This document shows, in pieces, positions 6,170-7,494 of a stretch of 7,494 nucleotides of DNA (the stretch's first letter is position 1; each line of letters opens with the position of its first letter). Both the position numbers and the translations under genes were made by a program. The notes beneath the pieces were generated by a model, which searched no databases, was not told the origin of the DNA, and saw nothing but the letters and a program-made list of their open reading frames with translations. Source of the stretch: Desulfocapsa sp. (GTDB lineage Bacteria; Desulfobacterota; Desulfobulbia; Desulfobulbales; Desulfocapsaceae); the NCBI GenBank assembly GCA_029934915.1, contig JAOZLI010000133.1, positions 1 to 7,494 on the forward strand, read 5' to 3'.

Positions 6170-7494
6170 TCGCCAGCTCCAGAGGCTTTCTGCATTTCTC
6201 CCTTCCGATTATTCCATGCGGTATGACAGGCTTCTACACCATCTTCAGGTCGTTCTCCAACAAATAATCGTCGCAACGGTACATGAAGAGGGCTGGTGAT
6301 AAAAGAAGCTACAGAAGTTGTTAAGCGAAGTTTATTGATTCCAATACCAAATTCCTCAAAACTTCCCTTTACTTTCACGGGAGTTGCCAGGCTGAAGAAT
6401 TCAGGTCGCTTGGCCTTCGGTGACATCTTCACCTTGATTCGCTCTGTTTTGAAATTAATATGTGCCTGTCCCTCAATACTCATATGCGTTGTATCCATAA
6501 ATATGGTGCGTTCCTGCATCAATCCCTCTTCCATGGCAAAACTCGCTACCAGACAGTTAATAAGTGATTTTGGTTCACTATCAACCTCGGATGCAAGGGC
6601 TGAGAGGAGATTGACTGCCCAGAGATCCATAAGGCTGGCATCAAAGTTGACTGGAACAAAGGCTAAATCGAAATTTCCATTCCCGTAAGCCATCAGCTCA
6701 CTGAGTGTTGGAGCTGTGGAATCTAATTCTATATCAAGGTGGAGGGTGCCACCCATGGTTGATTCTGGTTTGATACGGTGAGCAATGATCCCAATATCAA
6801 GGTTTTTGATATTGGCAGCCAGATAAATTTCTGTTTCGCCAGCCATTGGATAGAAAGAGAATTCAAACATTACTTTTCCATTTACCAGCTCTATCTCAAG
6901 AGGGGTTATGGAGAATTTACCATCCTTTAAGTCGGAAGTTAAAGAACCACTCCCCAGCGTATCCTTCCCTGAGAGGATCTGTTGCATATCTATGGATAGT
7001 GTAGCGTTAACTCGTGACAAGAATTCAGGGGACAAAAATGAAGGCACAGTGGTTGCCTGTTCAGGAGATTCCTTTTCTGATCCCTCTTGCCCATCCTCCA
7101 TAGTTTCTTTCTTTCCTTCAGGGCTCCAGTCACCTAATGCGAAATCATCCAGTTGCAAAGTCTTGCTGGCGAATTGCACTGTGATATCGGGCTTATCACC
7201 AGCGTTATTCATGCTTAAATTTCCGGTTAAATAACTGCTGCCTACCCGAATTTCAAGATTGGACAAATCATATCCGGTCTCAGTGGATGCAAATTGCGCA
7301 TCCACACTGTAGGGACCAAAAGGTGGCAGATCAATATTAAGAAACTCATTAAGACTATCCAGTTTCTCACCTTTTAGTTGCATAGCCATTTTAAAGGTTT
7401 TTCTTTTCACCGGGAGATCCACAGCGCCGCTGAATTCAAGTTCTGCTCCTGCAGCCGCAAAAGACAGAGTAACAGGTAATTCTCCAGGTTCACT
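6166..7494 (-). CDS. AsmA-family envelope protein, C-terminal part (5' end outside window)
   Basis: C-terminal 442 residues of an AsmA-like protein, a family of inner-membrane-anchored periplasmic beta-rich proteins linked to outer-membrane assembly and phospholipid transfer. The frame is open to the right edge. The GTG at 7422 is unlikely to be the start because the upstream codons (GELPVTLSFAAAGAELEFSG) continue the family pattern. Repeated amphipathic strand units are visible, such as YDLSNLEIRVGSSYLTGNLS, which matches the AsmA repeat ending in G-x-L. The closing segment, from ALASEVDSEPKSLINCLVASF through MEEGL and ERIKVKMSPKAKRPEF to LATPVKVKGSFEEF, is characteristic of AsmA C-termini. 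An acidic low-complexity linker (PEGKKETMEDGQEGSEKESP region, about visible residues 122-151) separates two strand-rich blocks. It overlaps the DUF389 start by the TTGA arrangement, so the two are one operon. Full AsmA proteins are roughly 600-1000 residues or more, so a large N-terminal part is missing here. Confidence 0.87.
   Translation of the reverse strand, partial: SEPGELPVTLSFAAAGAELEFSGAVDLPVKRKTFKMAMQLKGEKLDSLNEFLNIDLPPFGPYSVDAQFASTETGYDLSNLEIRVGSSYLTGNLSMNNAGDKPDITVQFASKTLQLDDFALGDWSPEGKKETMEDGQEGSEKESPEQATTVPSFLSPEFLSRVNATLSIDMQQILSGKDTLGSGSLTSDLKDGKFSITPLEIELVNGKVMFEFSFYPMAGETEIYLAANIKNLDIGIIAHRIKPESTMGGTLHLDIELDSTAPTLSELMAYGNGNFDLAFVPVNFDASLMDLWAVNLLSALASEVDSEPKSLINCLVASFAMEEGLMQERTIFMDTTHMSIEGQAHINFKTERIKVKMSPKAKRPEFFSLATPVKVKGSFEEFGIGINKLRLTTSVASFITSPLHVPLRRLFVGERPEDGVEACHTAWNNRKGEMQKASGAGD
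6177..6180 (-). promoter_or_regulatory. Shine-Dalgarno GGAG favouring the TTG start of the DUF389 gene
   Basis: On the - strand GGAG is followed by 7 bases and then TTG (6169-6167), which overlaps the TGA stop of the AsmA-like gene. The later ATG at 6160 would lie 16 bases from this site, too far for normal pairing. The spacing therefore supports the TTG start and stop-start coupling. Both starts share the frame and differ by three residues. Confidence 0.6.

Overview
The window looks like a chromosomal segment from a diderm (Gram-negative) bacterium. Three of the proteins are lipoproteins or signal-peptide-bearing proteins, one belongs to the AsmA envelope family, and one is a periplasmic binding protein. 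Moderate A+T content, the gene mix and a long palindromic intergenic element resembling ones I associate with Desulfobacterota (Desulfobulbales-like) make a marine or sediment deltaproteobacterium my best guess. That guess rests on memory, not on a search.

Layout. The left end (1-944, + strand) is the nearly complete mature part of ProX, the glycine betaine/proline betaine binding protein of a ProU-type ABC importer. It is followed by a clear intrinsic terminator (971-1008). Everything else is on the - strand and, in transcription order from the right edge, reads: an AsmA-like protein cut by the window edge (7494-6166); a fusion of a degenerate diacylglycerol-kinase-like domain to a DUF389 (TIGR00341-type) membrane domain (6169-4265), whose start overlaps the AsmA stop; a 166-base gap filled mostly by a 126-bp nested imperfect palindrome (4126-4251); an orphan lipoprotein of the branched-chain amino acid binding protein fold (4098-2947); a ClsC/YmdC-like phospholipase D lipoprotein (2902-1325); and a small YfeK-like DUF5329 protein (about 1304-957) that runs tail-to-tail into the proX terminator. 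A short run of imperfect 7-base repeats (1293-1327) bridges the last two genes.

How they fit together. AsmA-like proteins (envelope lipid homeostasis), a lipid-kinase-like/DUF389 membrane protein and a cardiolipin-synthase-like lipoprotein suggest an envelope-lipid theme beside an osmoprotectant importer. This is inference from families. The AsmA and DUF389 genes are almost certainly co-translated. The downstream three may form a second transcription unit beyond the palindrome.

Most worth a second look are the nested palindrome, the DAGK-like domain without its glycine-rich catalytic motif, the apparently frameshifted or replaced C-terminus of the DUF5329 protein, and the heptad repeats at that gene's start. 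I see no tRNA, rRNA, CRISPR array, transposase or phage gene.
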